Source of the DNA: Verrucomicrobiota bacterium
GTDB taxonomy: Bacteria; Verrucomicrobiota; Verrucomicrobiae; Limisphaerales; UBA11358
NCBI GenBank assembly: GCA_014860005.1
Contig: JACZKP010000150.1
Span: 1 to 16,478 of the forward strand
DNA: 16,478 nt
Direction: 5' to 3'
The translations under genes and the position numbers were made by a program. This document shows positions 5,861 through 12,947 of this stretch, in pieces; position 1 is the first letter of the stretch, and every line of letters starts with the position of its first letter. Below the pieces are notes generated by a model. The model was not told the origin of the DNA. It was given only the letters and a program-made list of their open reading frames with translations, and made no database searches.

Positions 5861-7090
5861 ATGGAAGAAAAAGCCATGCCCACCCCCTCCCAACCAGACC
5901 TAAAACAATCCTCGATTTCTTTTTGTGTGCTGCTGGCAGCGGCGTTGTTCGCTTTTATCCAAATGTTCTCGCTGCTGGCTCCCATTCTGTTGTCGTTTCT
6001 GCTCATTCTGCTGATCTCGCTCGCCGTCAATCCCGTGATCTCCCGAATTCGGGCCTGGACCGGAGGAAGAAGAGGCGCCACCGGGCTGATCGTCCTGGCA
6101 CTGGTGGCGGGCATTGGGCTGACTGGTTGGGCTTTGTTTGTGCCGATGAAGTCCTCCATCACCAAGCTCGCGGAAAAGGCGCCCGCTTACTGGGAGCGTC
6201 TCCAAAAGCCCCTGATCAAAATGGAGCAACAAGCCGTGCAGTCCGAGGAAAAGCTTCAGAAGGAAGTCACCACGGAAATCGCCGAGGAAAAGTCGGCCGC
6301 CGGTGAGCCGGAAGTGGTGCCGCCAACCACCGAACCACCGGCGCCCAAACCGGAAAAGGAATCGGGATCCATTCGCACCAATTTAAGCCAGATGCTTCAG
6401 GGGGTGTTTGGGCGCTTCACAGCCGTTGCATTCAACGCAGCCCAGATTGTGGTGGTGTTAGTGACAGTTTTCTTCGGCGTGACTTTTACCCTGATGAATC
6501 CCCGCCCGATCTTCGGAGCCGTTTTTTCCCTGGTACCCCAGCGTCACCACGACCAGACCCTGGTCATCATGCAACGCATTGGAAAATTTGTGCCTGGCTG
6601 GGCCGGGGCGACGCTGCTTGGAATGCTGACGATCGGCCTGCTGGTTTTCCTGCTGATGTGGCCGATCCTCGGATTCTCGGATGCGCTGGTGCTCGGACTG
6701 ATCGCGGGGGTCCTGGAGGCCGTTCCCTTTCTGGGCCCGATTCTCAGCGCCGTGCCGGCCCTGTTGCTCGCCTTGAGCAAGGGGGGCATGACTCCGCTCT
6801 GGGTCTTGCTCGCCTATGTCGCGATCCAGGCTCTGGAGAACAACGTCATTCTCCCTTTCATCATGGCGCGCGGCATGAAATTGCATCCGGTGGCCGTGAT
6901 CTTCTCCATGCTTTTGTGCGTGGCCGCTTTTGGAGTGTTGGGGGTCCTGGTGGCGGCCCCGTTGGTCGCCATCATGGACATCCTGCACGACGAGATTTAT
7001 CGAAAGCGTTTTCTGCCTACGACAACGGATGCCGACCTGGATCGTCTGTCACGGAAGGCCCTGCACGAAAAAGTGTCCGAGGGAAAATGA
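5861..7090 (+). CDS. AI-2E family transporter (TqsA/YhhQ/PerM type)
   Basis: The protein has 409 residues with about eight membrane helices. Helices near 22-57 and 75-95 come first. The C-terminal half carries the family signature LEAVPFLGPILSAVPA (285-300) and the helix QALENNVILPFIMARGMKLHP (323-343). Members include TqsA, which exports autoinducer 2, and others implicated in Na+/H+ antiport; substrate cannot be told from sequence. An unusual charged and Pro-rich insert (about 122-170, with EEKLQKEV and PPTTEPPAPKPEKE) lies in the soluble region. ATG 5861 is reported, but a second in-frame ATG at 5876 has GGAAGAAA in front of it and may be the true start. It is convergent with the peptidase gene that ends at 7157. 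Confidence 0.9.
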   Translation: MEEKAMPTPSQPDLKQSSISFCVLLAAALFAFIQMFSLLAPILLSFLLILLISLAVNPVISRIRAWTGGRRGATGLIVLALVAGIGLTGWALFVPMKSSITKLAEKAPAYWERLQKPLIKMEQQAVQSEEKLQKEVTTEIAEEKSAAGEPEVVPPTTEPPAPKPEKESGSIRTNLSQMLQGVFGRFTAVAFNAAQIVVVLVTVFFGVTFTLMNPRPIFGAVFSLVPQRHHDQTLVIMQRIGKFVPGWAGATLLGMLTIGLLVFLLMWPILGFSDALVLGLIAGVLEAVPFLGPILSAVPALLLALSKGGMTPLWVLLAYVAIQALENNVILPFIMARGMKLHPVAVIFSMLLCVAAFGVLGVLVAAPLVAIMDILHDEIYRKRFLPTTTDADLDRLSRKALHEKVSEGK

Positions 7091-7156
7091 TCTCTCTGCC
7101 GCTTCAGCGCGTCTGCGTTGCCGCCGGATTCCATTGTTTAACCGCCTGGATCGGGC

Positions 7157-8107
7157 TTAGCGAACCCAAGTCGAACTGAACGCGCCCTTGGACGCGACGT
7201 TCGCGCCGCCAATTTCCGGCGCGCGATAACGCCTGCCTTCGACCAGCGTGACCGCGTGGCCATCGGCGTCTGCGAATTTCACCGGGATCGTTACCCGTTG
7301 GCGACCGTCTTGCGTCTTGTAAACGCAGAAATGCAAATGCGCGCCGCTGGAGAAACCGGTATTCCCCGATAAGGCAATGGCGTCGCCCGCCTGCACCATC
7401 TGGCCGGGCGTGACCTTGACCCCATCCTTTTTGAGATGGCAATAGTGCCCCAGCGTTCCGTCCGCGTGGCGAATAATGATGAAATTATTGTACGGGTCGA
7501 AGCGGATCGTCCGCCCGCCGACATTGGAATCGTCCTTGACCCGCACCACGAGTCCGCCGCGGGCGGCCCGGATCTCCGTGCCTTCGGGCATCTTCCAGTC
7601 AATCGCGAATCGCTCCACTCCGTGATGACTGAAACCGCTGTTGTAACCCTGCGACACCTTGTAGCTGCGGCCTGGAGCGTAGGGCAGTTGATAAACCACT
7701 GAATCGTCATGCACGGCGTCACTGCTGCCGAGCCGGTAATAAGTCGTGTAGGAATAGTGCCCGGGCGCGTCCGGCTGGATCGGCGCCAGCGTGAACGCCT
7801 CCGTCGGGCCCGGTTGGAAGGTGGCCGTGTGCGGAAACGCCACGCTGCCTTTCAGATTCACGGGGCGGACGTCAAAGGTCAGCGTTACTTCCCCAAGTTC
7901 GGAGTTATCCACCTGGACGTGGATCAGGTTGCCTTCGCGCCGCGTCGTCACTTCCGCCGCCGGTCCGGGCGACCCAGCACCGTAAGTGCGGGCAGCCGTG
8001 GAGCAGGAAAGGCCGCCCCCGCACAGACACACCAAGCCACAGAGGAAAAGAATTCCCCGGAAACCGCCCAAGCTGGGGGTGGCGGCAAAACGTAACTGAT
8101 TTAACAT
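7157..8107 (-). CDS. M23 (LytM/lysostaphin-type) metallopeptidase, lipoprotein
   Basis: The product has 316 residues from ATG at 8105-8107. A hydrophobic signal (about 17-30) ends in a lipobox GLSC with Cys35, so this is a predicted lipoprotein. Residues 40-145 form a beta-rich N-terminal domain. The M23 fold follows: SHHGVERFAIDWKMPEGTEI gives the zinc-ligand His (161 or 162) and Asp170, GHYCHL gives His221, and GAHLHF gives the HxH pair (His257 and His259). The G-D-x-I-A-x-S-G-x-T-G turn is intact. Such enzymes cleave peptidoglycan cross-links or, in non-catalytic forms, activate amidases; all expected ligands appear present, so it is likely active. An extra upstream TTG would add one residue only. 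The gene is divergent from the R-M island. Confidence 0.92.
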   Translation of the reverse strand: MLNQLRFAATPSLGGFRGILFLCGLVCLCGGGLSCSTAARTYGAGSPGPAAEVTTRREGNLIHVQVDNSELGEVTLTFDVRPVNLKGSVAFPHTATFQPGPTEAFTLAPIQPDAPGHYSYTTYYRLGSSDAVHDDSVVYQLPYAPGRSYKVSQGYNSGFSHHGVERFAIDWKMPEGTEIRAARGGLVVRVKDDSNVGGRTIRFDPYNNFIIIRHADGTLGHYCHLKKDGVKVTPGQMVQAGDAIALSGNTGFSSGAHLHFCVYKTQDGRQRVTIPVKFADADGHAVTLVEGRRYRAPEIGGANVASKGAFSSTWVR

Positions 8108-8282
8108 CAAAACGAGATTGTTCGTGCCAGAACCTCCGCGAAATGCCGAAACCGAACCATTAGCGGGGGGTTGATTCGCGTGTCATTGTTTGTCTGACAG
8201 GCAAGGGGATTTGGCAACGGGACCGCCGCAACTGCCGCAACTGGGAATTGCCGCGCCTTGTATGTTCGTGTAAAACCCCGCC

Positions 8283-8405
8283 ATGCCGAGCCGGGATAAA
8301 CTCGCCGAATTCACCGCATGGTGCGCGAAGCACATCACCGGCGACGAAAAGGGCCAGGCGCAAATCTTCCTCGACGGACGATTTCGGATATCTAGGATGC
8401 TCTAA
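8283..8405 (+). pseudogene. N-terminal fragment of a large DNA methyltransferase-like gene
   Basis: An open frame of 40 residues begins MPSRDKLAEFTAWCAKHITG and continues DEKGQAQIFLD before an abrupt change and stop. This start is very similar to what I remember of the first 30 residues of large single-chain DNA methyltransferases of the Eco57I/MmeI-like kind, where 'GDEKGQAQIFLDRLFQAFG' is typical. Here similarity ends after IFLD and the frame closes 10 codons later. The remainder of the gene is missing, so it is a remnant left at the island edge. The assignment rests on memory of the family, not on a search. Confidence 0.5.
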
Positions 8406-8411
8406 CCCGTT

Positions 8412-8543
8412 ATGGCAAAGGCAACCACTCCGAAGAAACCCAACGGCAACGACTCCGGCCTCAACTTCGACAAAGTCCGCATGTCCTCCAAAACCTTGGG
8501 CGAAGTTTGTCCTGTGTCCACGGCGGGCATCAGCTTAAACTGA
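8412..8543 (+). pseudogene. Possible N-terminal remnant of a type I HsdM gene
   Basis: A 43-residue frame begins MAKATTPKKPNGNDSGLNFD. The Lys/Thr/Pro-rich start followed by a G-L-N-(F/Y) turn resembles the N-terminus of type I methylase subunits (MAK...SGLN(Y/F)EAQLW...ADKLR), but after LNFD the sequence diverges and no ADxLR helix is seen. It lies 7 nt after the previous fragment and ends 9 nt before the preferred methyltransferase start. It could instead be a short leader peptide. An HsdM remnant would agree with the HsdR fragment downstream. Confidence 0.3.
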
Positions 8544-8551
8544 AAGTTAAA

Positions 8552-9925
8552 ATGACCTCATCAATCAAATATCCAGCACCGCAGGAGGGCGGCGACGTGC
8601 TTTTCCGCCTCCGTGAGGACTACGAGCAAGCTGTGCTCGACGTGTTTGATGCCGACCAAGAAGCCAAAGAGGTTCGTCCAGCGCTGGAGTCTGTTGGTCA
8701 CACGTCCAATTTTCTCAACAACATGCGGTTGCCGGTTCATCGGTGGTTTCGTTACAGCGCAGGCTTTTCCGCCGAGTGGGTGAAATGGTTGCTCGCCGAA
8801 CGCGATGGCAGTGAACTCCGGGTGATTGACCCGTTTGTCGGTTCGGGAACGACTTGCCTTGCGTGCGATGAAATGGGCGCCCCGTCCTACGGCATCGAAG
8901 CGCATCCGTTCGTGTATCGGGTCGCACAGGCCAAATTGAGCTACGCCACTGACCCCGAACGGCTAATTTCTAAAGCGGAGAATGCATTCGCGTTTGCTCG
9001 CAAAGCAAAGGCGAACACGGAGCATTACCCGGAAATCATTGGGAGGTGTTACGGAGTGGAGACGCTGGATTATCTGGACCGTTTCCGCCAGGCCGTCGAG
9101 ATTGAGCAAGACGGTTCACCCGAAGCCGGATTGCTCTGGATGGCGCTGGTTTCATCGCTGCGGATTGTCTCTGAAGCGGGCACAGCGCCATGGCAATACG
9201 TGTTGCCGGGCCGGCGGAAGACCGTGCCGCCATTGCCTGAAGTTACTTTGCACAAGGCGGTGCAGATGATTGCGGCAGACATCCGGTTCATGGCGCGTCG
9301 AGCCAAGCCGCTGGCGAAGCTGCGTGTGGATGATGCGCGTAAGTGCGCAACCGTGCCGGACGCATGGGCGACGCTGGTCATCACATCGCCGCCATACGCG
9401 AACAATTATGACTACGCCGACGCCACTCGGCTAGAGATGGCGTTCTTGGGCGAGATTCGCGGCTGGGGCGACCTCCAAGAGACGGTCCGACGACATTTGG
9501 TGCGCGCCTGCTCTCAGCATGTCCCACCCAAATCTGTTGATCTCGATAAGGTGCTGGCAGAGCCAGAACTAGCGCCCATCCGCGACGAAATCGTGTCGGT
9601 CTGCCGCGCGCTTTCGTCGGTGCGGTTGGAGCGCGGCGGTAAGAAGACCTACAACAATATGATTGCCTGCTACTTTCTCGACATGGCGCAGACATGGACA
9701 GCGCTTCGCCGAGTTTGCGCCTCACCTTCGGAAGTCTGTTTTGTAATCGGCGATTCCGCACCTTATGGGGTGTATGTGCCGGTCGTTGAGTGGTTCGGGG
9801 AGTTGGCGGTCGCCGCTGGTTTCGAATCGTGGACGTTCGAAAAACTCCGCGACAGAAACATCAAATGGAAGAACCGCAAGCATCGCGTCCCTCTCAAAGA
9901 AGGAATGTTATGGGTACAAGGCTAA
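8552..9925 (+). CDS. Site-specific DNA methyltransferase (amino-methylating)
   Basis: The protein has 457 residues from ATG 8552; an in-frame TTG 45 nt upstream is possible but overlaps the preceding remnant. Motif I DPFVGSGTT (93-101) binds S-adenosylmethionine, and motif IV TSPPYANNYDYAD (278-290) is the catalytic S/D-PPY type of N4-cytosine or N6-adenine methylases. Motif I precedes motif IV with about 180 residues between, giving an alpha-like order with an inserted middle region that may hold target recognition. A C-terminal FVIGDSAPYG strand follows. The downstream gene overlaps by 16 nt and looks like its restriction partner, so this is a type II-like R-M pair. Motifs are intact. Target sequence and base cannot be read from sequence. 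Confidence 0.9.
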   Translation: MTSSIKYPAPQEGGDVLFRLREDYEQAVLDVFDADQEAKEVRPALESVGHTSNFLNNMRLPVHRWFRYSAGFSAEWVKWLLAERDGSELRVIDPFVGSGTTCLACDEMGAPSYGIEAHPFVYRVAQAKLSYATDPERLISKAENAFAFARKAKANTEHYPEIIGRCYGVETLDYLDRFRQAVEIEQDGSPEAGLLWMALVSSLRIVSEAGTAPWQYVLPGRRKTVPPLPEVTLHKAVQMIAADIRFMARRAKPLAKLRVDDARKCATVPDAWATLVITSPPYANNYDYADATRLEMAFLGEIRGWGDLQETVRRHLVRACSQHVPPKSVDLDKVLAEPELAPIRDEIVSVCRALSSVRLERGGKKTYNNMIACYFLDMAQTWTALRRVCASPSEVCFVIGDSAPYGVYVPVVEWFGELAVAAGFESWTFEKLRDRNIKWKNRKHRVPLKEGMLWVQG

Positions 9926-10824
9926 AGAAGGCAAAGAAGACTGCATCGCCAGGTCACAAATTGGGTCAGATGGTCGGGAACTTTTTCGAGAAATTCGTCG
10001 ATACGGTTCTCGCGGCGCGCTTGGAGAAGATTGCCTTGGAGCACCACCTCTATCTTGACCGAAAAGGGCTGCGACCAGCAGTCCGTGGAAAGCTGAAGAA
10101 AGTGACTTGGTTGGACAACCGTGGAAATAAACATGATCTCGATTTCGTTCTCGAGCACGGCGGCTCCGTCGAAACAAAAGGTCATCCGATTGCTTTTGTA
10201 GAAGCTGCGTGGCGCCGGTACACTAAACACTCGATCAATAAGAGTGGCGAGATTGAAGGCGCACTCATTCATCTCCGTGACAGTCATCGCACATGCAGAT
10301 TTGTTGGGGCCGCGTTGGCGGGGGAATGGACGGGTGGAGCAATCAAACAGATGGAATCACACGGCATTACTGTGCTTCACATTCCCTATATCGCTGTCAT
10401 CAATTCATTTCGCATCAAAGGAATCGACCTTGATTACACAGAAATGGCGTCTCCCGCAGAAAAGCAGAGTTTAGTCAGATCGTTGAAAGCACTGCCGGAT
10501 TCGGAGTGGACAGAGATCGCCGTTGCTCTTGAAGAAGAAGTGGCCGAGGAATTAAACGCATTTTTGCTCTCCTTACAAGCGAGCGTAACGACGGAGATTA
10601 CTCAAGTCTTGGTCTGCGGGCTTTTTGGGAGGCGTGCAGCAGTATCAAGCGTAGCGAAGGCTATCGAATGGATTGAGCATTTTGACCCGTCCACAGTCGA
10701 AAAGACAGTCTTTGATAAGTTCGAAGTGCTCCTTCGATTTAAGGATGGTCGGGAAATCGACGGTCGCTCATTCCCAAATAAGGACTCTGCTATTCTCTTC
10801 CTGCGGCAGTTTCTCCCAGAGTGA
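9910..10824 (+). CDS. Probable restriction endonuclease partner of the methyltransferase
   Basis: The product has 304 residues from ATG 9910, with AGAAGGA at 9897-9903 as ribosome site and a 16-nt overlap with the methyltransferase end, which implies translational coupling. Residues 75-107 read [11 protein letters not shown], then [22 protein letters not shown] recall this block from putative type II endonucleases next to TSPPY methylases. A PD-(D/E)XK-like core is plausible with Asp76 or Asp78, Glu88-x-Lys90 and Glu98 as candidates, but which residues are catalytic is uncertain. [13 protein letters not shown] and VLHIPY complete the fold. A hydrophilic C-terminal half follows ([11 protein letters not shown] near the end). 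Base composition appears more A/T-rich than the neighbouring genes, consistent with transfer. Confidence 0.7.
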   Translation: MGTRLKKAKKTASPGHKLGQMVGNFFEKFVDTVLAARLEKIALEHHLYLDRKGLRPAVRGKLKKVTWLDNRGNKHDLDFVLEHGGSVETKGHPIAFVEAAWRRYTKHSINKSGEIEGALIHLRDSHRTCRFVGAALAGEWTGGAIKQMESHGITVLHIPYIAVINSFRIKGIDLDYTEMASPAEKQSLVRSLKALPDSEWTEIAVALEEEVAEELNAFLLSLQASVTTEITQVLVCGLFGRRAAVSSVAKAIEWIEHFDPSTVEKTVFDKFEVLLRFKDGREIDGRSFPNKDSAILFLRQFLPE

Positions 10825-10839
10825 ACGACACGTTTCCGA

Positions 10840-11388
10840 ATCGCTGTTCGCCAAGCACATGCGCGATGCGTTGCCCAAAGCGTCGTTCATCGGCTTCACC
10901 GGCACGCCGATTGAAAGCGGCGACAAGAACACACAGGCCATGTTCGGCGATTACATTGACGTTTACGACATCCTACAATCGAAAAAAGACAAAGCCACCG
11001 TGCCGATTTATTACGAGGCGCGTCTGGCGAAGATTGATTTGAAGCCCGAGGAACGCCCGAAGATTGACCCGAACTTTGAGGAAGTGACGGAAGATGCGGA
11101 GGAAGCCACGAAGGAAGGTTTGCGCCGGAAGTGGGCGCAGTTGGAGGCGATGGTCGGGACGGACAAACGCATCGCGCTCGTGGCCGAGGATTTGGTGAAG
11201 CATTGGGAAGCGCGCTACGCCGCGATGGAAGGTAAGGCGATGGTGGTCTGCATGAGCCGCTGCATATGCGTGGAACTTTACAGGGCGATCCAGAAACTGC
11301 GCCCGGCCTGGCATCACGATGACGACGACAAAGGCACGATGAAGATCGTCATGTCCGGCTCGGCTTCCGGCACCTTGGACTGGCAGAA
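10840..11388 (+). pseudogene. hsdR: Internal fragment of type I restriction subunit HsdR
   Basis: The frame contains [23 protein letters not shown], then [51 protein letters not shown] and [16 protein letters not shown], in the order found in the motor region of HsdR. FTGTP is helicase motif III, and the MSR(x)IC block lies in the second RecA domain. The endonuclease domain, Walker A and DEAH box that should precede, and the C-terminal half that should follow, are missing. Similarity starts near 10844, about 20 nt after the endonuclease stop, and ends at ...SASGTLDW just before the duplicated unit, where the frame reads into the iterons and stops at 11425. There is no start signal, so it is a non-functional remnant. 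Confidence 0.85.
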
Positions 11389-11416
11389 TCAAACTGAATC
11401 AAACCAAATCAAACCA
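11387..11416 (+). repeat. 10-nt iterons upstream of leader copy 2
   Basis: Three direct repeats of 10 nt: AATCAAACTG, AATCAAACCA, AATCAAACCA. The array begins immediately after the hsdR fragment and defines the left edge of copy 2. The spacing equals one DNA turn, as in operator or activator arrays. Confidence 0.65.
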
Positions 11417-11605
11417 GTTGAATGAGTTGAATCAGTGGTGGGCGGCCCGTCCGCTCCTTGACGCCGGACAGTTTGAACACGACCGGCCGAACCGGTCCCC
11501 GTGCCACGGTAGGGTAACACCCCATAGTGAAAGGCGGTGCAAAGGCGTAGCTTGGTCAGCAAATGGGTGCATATCGCACCCGGCAAACGCAAACCAACAA
11601 GTAAT
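11417..11605 (+). promoter_or_regulatory. Candidate structured 5' leader RNA, copy 2
   Basis: The hairpins seen in copy 1 are retained: GGGCGG/CCGCUC (11440-11456, loop CCCGU), GACCGG/CCGGUC (11481-11497, here a perfect 6-bp stem, whereas copy 1 has an internal A-A mismatch), and GGGUGC/GCACCC (11565-11581, loop AUAUC). The third hairpin of copy 1 is weaker here (GGGU/ACCC core only). The segment GGCGTAGCTTGGTCA.CAAATGGGTGCA is almost unchanged between the copies, which marks it as the most constrained part. It ends in an A/C-rich tract before ATG 11606. Confidence 0.45.
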
Positions 11606-11743
11606 ATGACTACTCAAATCAAACGCATCGCTGTTTTACTATTCGTCGCCGCGTTCCTGGCCCTCGTCAACACGGGCTGCAACACGGCTAAAGGCTTCGG
11701 CAAGGACGTCGAACGGACCGGTGAAAAAATCCAGGGCGACTAA
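11606..11743 (+). CDS. Entericidin A/B-like small lipoprotein (copy 2)
   Basis: The product has 45 residues, with a basic start, hydrophobic helix LLFVAAFLALV, lipobox ending in Cys25 (VNTGC) and mature peptide NTAKGFGKDVERTGEKIQGD. Only three residues differ from the first copy (A9, N22, A27 here), two of them in the signal and lipobox region, so the mature peptide is almost unchanged. This suggests gene dosage rather than a divergent toxin/antidote role. The BON-domain lipoprotein gene follows 80 nt downstream, and the stress cluster continues from there. Predicted location is the envelope, lipid-anchored. Confidence 0.88.
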   Translation: MTTQIKRIAVLLFVAAFLALVNTGCNTAKGFGKDVERTGEKIQGD

Positions 11744-11823
11744 CTCAGCAGGTGCTCGAATGGGCGTACAAAGCAAGGCCCGTGAAGGCTCCAAAAACCA
11801 TCAAAACCAAAGAAAGATCACAC

Positions 11824-12183
11824 ATGAAAATGACATCTGTAAACACGGGAAAATTCATCAAAGTACTGGGGTTGGCCCTCAGTCTGGCCGCGCTGCCGTT
11901 ACTCGTGGGCGTGACCGGTTGCACCACCACCAACCACCCCGACCAAAGCAAGGGCGAACGGATTGACGACAGCGCCACTTCCTCCCGCGTCCAGGACGCG
12001 CTGGCGGCGGACCCGCTGTACAAGTTTGGCGGAGTTAACGTGGATACGTGGAAGGGCACGGTCCAGTTGAGCGGTTTCGTCACTGCGCGAGAGCAGAAGA
12101 CGCGCGCCGCAGAACTCGCCCGAAACACCGTGGGCGTGAGAGAGGTGGTAAATAATATCACTGTGCGGGACCCCGCGAACTGA
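11824..12183 (+). CDS. BON-domain lipoprotein (OsmY-like)
   Basis: The product has 119 residues. Signal peptide KFIKVLGLALSLAALPLLVG precedes a lipobox VTGC with Cys33. A single BON domain occupies about 50-116: SATSSRVQDALAADPL, then VNVDTWKGTVQLSGFVTARE, then AAELARNTVGVREVVNNITV, which is the alpha-beta-beta-alpha-beta pattern with the conserved 'G.V.L.G.V' and 'GV..V.N.I'. OsmY-type proteins bind phospholipid and protect the envelope under osmotic stress. ATG 11824 was chosen because upstream in-frame sequence belongs to the duplicated unit; GAAAGATCAC precedes it. It is probably co-transcribed with the entericidin gene. Confidence 0.92.
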   Translation: MKMTSVNTGKFIKVLGLALSLAALPLLVGVTGCTTTNHPDQSKGERIDDSATSSRVQDALAADPLYKFGGVNVDTWKGTVQLSGFVTAREQKTRAAELARNTVGVREVVNNITVRDPAN

Positions 12184-12244
12184 ACCGAATGAATCCACCC
12201 CGGGGCACCCGAACAAACCGAACAAACCGAAAGCAAAGAAAACT

Positions 12245-12556
12245 ATGAACAACCAAACACACACAACCGGTCCTGACTTGGGCGCGCTCGCCGATGATGC
12301 GCGCGCCTTGATGACCGCCACCGCCGACGTGGCCAACGAAAAAGTCGGGGAAGCCCGCCAGCGTCTTGGCGTCGCCTTGGAACGGAGCAAGGAAATGTAT
12401 GGCCGCGTTTGCGATCAGGCGGTCGTCGGGGCCAAGGCGGCCGATGAAGCCGTCCATAAACATCCCTATCCAGCCATTGCCGTTGGCGTCGGGGTCGGGG
12501 CAATTCTGGGCTACCTCATCTCGCGGCGTTGCTCCCATAACGGCGACTGTTCATAA
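12245..12556 (+). CDS. DUF883 family protein (YqjD/ElaB-like)
   Basis: The product has 103 residues. A long amphipathic helix (10-70, LADDARALMTATADVANEKV and onward, ending AADEAVHKHPY) precedes a C-terminal membrane helix (about 75-93, AIAVGVGVGAILGYLISRR). The HP(Y/W)xAxGxxxGxGxxLGxLxSRR ending is the DUF883 signature. In E. coli YqjD and ElaB are tail-anchored inner-membrane proteins that bind ribosomes in stationary phase. An extra tail CSHNGDCS with two Cys follows the membrane anchor. The next gene starts one nucleotide after the stop, so an operon is near-certain, and the order matches yqjD-yqjE-yqjK of enterobacteria. An A/C-rich leader (12205-12244) precedes the ATG. Confidence 0.9.
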   Translation: MNNQTHTTGPDLGALADDARALMTATADVANEKVGEARQRLGVALERSKEMYGRVCDQAVVGAKAADEAVHKHPYPAIAVGVGVGAILGYLISRRCSHNGDCS

Positions 12557-12557
12557 C

Positions 12558-12947
12558 ATGGAACCAGCTTCCGTCAGCTTCAAGCAACTGGCTACGGCCT
12601 CGAAGCATTTCGCGCGGCGGCTGCTGACCATCGGGGAAAACCGGCTCGAACTGCTGACAGTGGAAGTGCAGGAGGAGGGCAAGCACCTCCTGCACGCCAT
12701 TCTTGTGGCCCTCGGAGTGGCGACGTTCGGCCTGCTCGCCGGAGTCGCGTTCACCGGCGTGGTCGTGGTTCTGTTTTGGAACTTCTCGCCCGTCGCCGCG
12801 CTGGTGGCGTTGACCTCCCTTTATGGGACGGCAGCTTTCGTTTTTTACCGGCGACTCGCCGGAATGTTGCATGACTGGAACACACTTTCCGCCACGCTCG
12901 ACCAACTCCGAAAGGATCGCGCTTGTCTGGAAAAAACCCTGGAATGA
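12558..12947 (+). CDS. YqjE-like / phage-holin superfamily III membrane protein
   Basis: The product has 129 residues. An N-terminal amphipathic helix with RLLTIGENRLELLTVEVQEE (21-40) is the conserved part, where the E(x)RLELL segment is typical of YqjE. Two membrane helices follow (about 46-73 and 76-97), then a polar coiled tail. Though annotated as 'phage holin' by family name, chromosomal members sit with DUF883 genes and are not lytic as far as is known. ATG 12558 follows the DUF883 stop directly, and the 3' end overlaps the next gene by 4 nt (ATGA), so all three are translationally linked. Confidence 0.85.
   Translation: MEPASVSFKQLATASKHFARRLLTIGENRLELLTVEVQEEGKHLLHAILVALGVATFGLLAGVAFTGVVVVLFWNFSPVAALVALTSLYGTAAFVFYRRLAGMLHDWNTLSATLDQLRKDRACLEKTLE

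Larger units (their letters stand above)
11389..11815 (+). repeat. Duplicated unit, copy 2 (iterons + leader + entericidin gene)
   Basis: This is the second direct copy of the unit at 1781-2215. The alignment is ungapped except for one A near the end of the leader (AAACCAAACAAG in copy 1, AAACCAACAAG here) and for the region after the gene, where copy 1 has the GGCCGG hairpin and this copy has GTACAAAGCAAGG. After AAGGCTCC the copies share ...ATCA.ACCAAAGA..., then part company. Its left end abuts the truncated hsdR fragment. Confidence 0.85.

Noticed and set aside
6458..6988. A 176-codon minus-strand frame opposite the AI-2E family gene
   Set aside because: His/Gln/Asp-rich composition is typical of an antisense shadow of a membrane protein gene.
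1999..11743. The two entericidin-like genes as a toxin-antidote (EcnA/EcnB) pair
   Set aside because: The mature peptides are almost identical and the genes are 9.6 kb apart, whereas EcnA and EcnB are adjacent and distinct.
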